In this document: piece after piece, positions 14,538 to 15,658 of the stretch
How the letters are laid out: the number at the start of each line of letters is the position of its first letter
How positions within the stretch are numbered: position 1 is the stretch's first letter
DNA from: Cloacibacillus sp.
GTDB lineage: Bacteria > Synergistota > Synergistia > Synergistales > Synergistaceae
Assembly: GCF_020860125.1 (NCBI RefSeq)
Contig: NZ_JAJBUX010000008.1
Location: 1 to 15,658 of the forward strand
Direction of reading: 5' to 3'
DNA: 15,658 nt
Program-made: the position numbers and the translations under genes
The notes under the pieces: generated by a model
What the model saw: only the letters and a program-made list of their open reading frames with translations
Databases searched by the model: none
Told to the model about the DNA's origin: nothing

Positions 14538-15421
14538 TGAAGCCCAGCCGTTCGATGCTCTATATTCCAGGGGACTCCCCCGGGATGATTCAGCACGCGC
14601 CTATCTTCGGAGCCGACAGCATCCTGCTGGACCTTGAGGACGCCGTCGCGCTCACGGAAAAGGACGCGGCGCGCCGGATGGTCGCGGTCTTTCTAAAGAG
14701 ATTTGACTTCAAAGACCTGTTTGTGACCGTCAGGATAAACGGCGCGGATACCGAGTTTTTTGAGAAAGACCTGGAAGAGATAATCCCCTGCGCGCCAGAG
14801 GCCGTGCGCCTGCCGAAGTGCAACGGTCCCGAGGATGTGCTGCTCGCCGATAAAAAAATAACGGAGATAGAAAACAGATGCGGCCTGCCCCTCGGTTCGG
14901 TCAAGATCCACGCGATGATCGAAACGGCGCTGGGCCTTGAGATGGCCTTCGCCATCGCCTCCGCCTCGCCGCGCGTCAGCGCGCTCACCATCGGAGGCCA
15001 GGACTTTACCGCGGATATGGGGGTTCAAAAAACGAAAGAGGGGCGCGAGCTATTCTACGCCAGATGCCGGGTCGTCGCGGCGGCCCACGCCGCCGGCGTA
15101 GATTCATATGATACGGTGTGGGCTGACATAATGGACAACGAGGGGCTGCTGCGTGAGACGAAAGAGATAGTCGGTCTCGGCTTCACGGGCAAGGCCTGCA
15201 TCCACCCGAGCCAGATAACGACGATACATAAGGCCTTCATGCCGGCGGAAAAAGAGCTGCGCAGGGCGGAGCGCGTCGTGGAGGCCGCCGAAAGGGCGGA
15301 GCGCGAGGGCAAGGGCGTCGTCTCGGTGGACGGCAAAATGGTCGACGCCCCCGTCGTCGCGAGGTCAAGACATCTGCTCTCCCTCGCGGAGCTTTATGGC
15401 TTAAAGAGAGGAGAACTTTAA
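14537..15421 (+). CDS. citE: Citrate lyase beta subunit (CitE, citryl-ACP lyase)
   Basis: The 294-residue HpcH/HpaI-aldolase-fold protein cleaves citryl-ACP into oxaloacetate and acetyl-ACP. Typical segments are RSMLYIPGDSPGM at the N-terminus, DSILLDLEDAVA (metal/substrate acidic residues), VRLPKCNGPEDV, IHAMIETALGLE, TIGGQDFTADMG and GFTGKACIHPSQ. The length is normal for the family. ATG at 14537 is chosen over a GTG one codon earlier because AAGGAGG (14523-14529) then has seven-base spacing. It overlaps the citD stop by one base. Citramalate lyase subunits are close relatives, so the name rests partly on the neighbouring isocitrate dehydrogenase. Confidence 0.93.
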   Translation: MKPSRSMLYIPGDSPGMIQHAPIFGADSILLDLEDAVALTEKDAARRMVAVFLKRFDFKDLFVTVRINGADTEFFEKDLEEIIPCAPEAVRLPKCNGPEDVLLADKKITEIENRCGLPLGSVKIHAMIETALGLEMAFAIASASPRVSALTIGGQDFTADMGVQKTKEGRELFYARCRVVAAAHAAGVDSYDTVWADIMDNEGLLRETKEIVGLGFTGKACIHPSQITTIHKAFMPAEKELRRAERVVEAAERAEREGKGVVSVDGKMVDAPVVARSRHLLSLAELYGLKRGEL

Positions 15422-15423
15422 CA

Positions 15424-15658
15424 ATGAAGAACGTGACAAACTCTCTTAACAGAATAGTTCCATCGGAGATAGCGGGGGTCGGCTTCTTCGCGCCCTACCT
15501 GTCGCCATTTTCAACGATAGCGGCGTTCGGCGGCCGGATGAGACCGGCATCGCCGATAAAGGCCGCGGTTCCGAGCAGAGATAAAGTCGTCCCCTCTTTG
15601 CGCGCCGCCATCGAACGGTCCGGCCTCTGCGACGGCATGACGATATCCTTCCACCACC
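15424..15658 (+). CDS. citF: Citrate lyase alpha subunit (CitF), 5' part, runs off the window
   Basis: The first 78 codons are present. The start MKNVTNSLNRIVPSEIAG, the middle PFSTIAAFGG and the segment SLRAAIERSGLCDGMTISFH followed by histidines match CitF, the citrate:acetyl-ACP transferase subunit. The ATG lies two bases after the citE stop, with AGGAG about 11 bases upstream. The gene order citD-citE-citF is standard. The lyase maturation genes (citC, citX, citG) are not seen and may lie beyond the window. Confidence 0.92.
   Translation, partial: MKNVTNSLNRIVPSEIAGVGFFAPYLSPFSTIAAFGGRMRPASPIKAAVPSRDKVVPSLRAAIERSGLCDGMTISFHH

Noticed and set aside
14175..15658. citDEF as citramalate lyase instead of citrate lyase
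   Set aside because: The subunits cannot be told apart by motifs alone, but the adjacent isocitrate dehydrogenase and aconitase-family hydratase favour citrate. Kept as an alternative, not as the main call.
1..15658. CRISPR arrays, tRNA or rRNA genes, insertion sequences
   Set aside because: I saw no regularly spaced repeats, no tRNA-like cloverleaf, no rRNA sequence and no transposase or integrase coding region on either strand.

Overview
The window looks like part of the chromosome of an anaerobic, amino-acid- and organic-acid-fermenting bacterium. A TRAP transporter operon, EtfBA paired with an FAD-linked hydroxyacid dehydrogenase, citrate lyase genes, and an aconitase-family hydratase next to an NADP-type isocitrate dehydrogenase together suggest a Synergistota member (Cloacibacillus-like) or, less likely, a Clostridia member. 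This assignment rests on gene content and general resemblance only.

Layout. Bases 1-92 hold the 3' end of a rightward gene, probably a citrate lyase alpha-subunit tail, followed by a strong hairpin terminator. Bases 149-6120 form a leftward gene set, read in the order M20 peptidase, amidinohydrolase (arginine deiminase/DDAH fold), TRAP binding protein DctP, DctQ, DctM, and a GntR/FCD regulator. A 328-base AT-rich divergent promoter region (6121-6448) carries two near-identical operator-like sites. Bases 6449-9696 form the rightward operon etfB-etfA-glcD-like, closed by a terminator at 9750-9790. Bases 9974-10279 hold a well-formed promoter, a class-I type cobalamin riboswitch and an intrinsic terminator. 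After a further non-coding leader comes a rightward, GC-rich operon: aconitase-family hydratase, NADP isocitrate dehydrogenase, citD, citE and the start of citF, which runs off the window end.

How the parts may work together. The first two gene sets look like one inducible catabolic module. A carboxylate is imported by TRAP, hydrolysed by the peptidase and the guanidine-modifying enzyme, and a resulting 2-hydroxyacid is oxidised by the GlcD-like flavoprotein, which passes electrons to EtfBA. The GntR regulator probably acts at the two matching sites. The right-hand operon joins citrate, isocitrate and 2-oxoglutarate to citrate cleavage. Its position behind a B12 riboswitch suggests that it provides a cobalamin-independent bypass of the B12-dependent methylaspartate route of glutamate fermentation, since both routes give the same net products. 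That reading is an inference and is the most interesting hypothesis here.

Composition changes sharply. The segment from about 900 to 10500 is AT-rich, while the right-hand operon is GC-rich. The middle part may therefore be a transferred island lying between citrate lyase genes.
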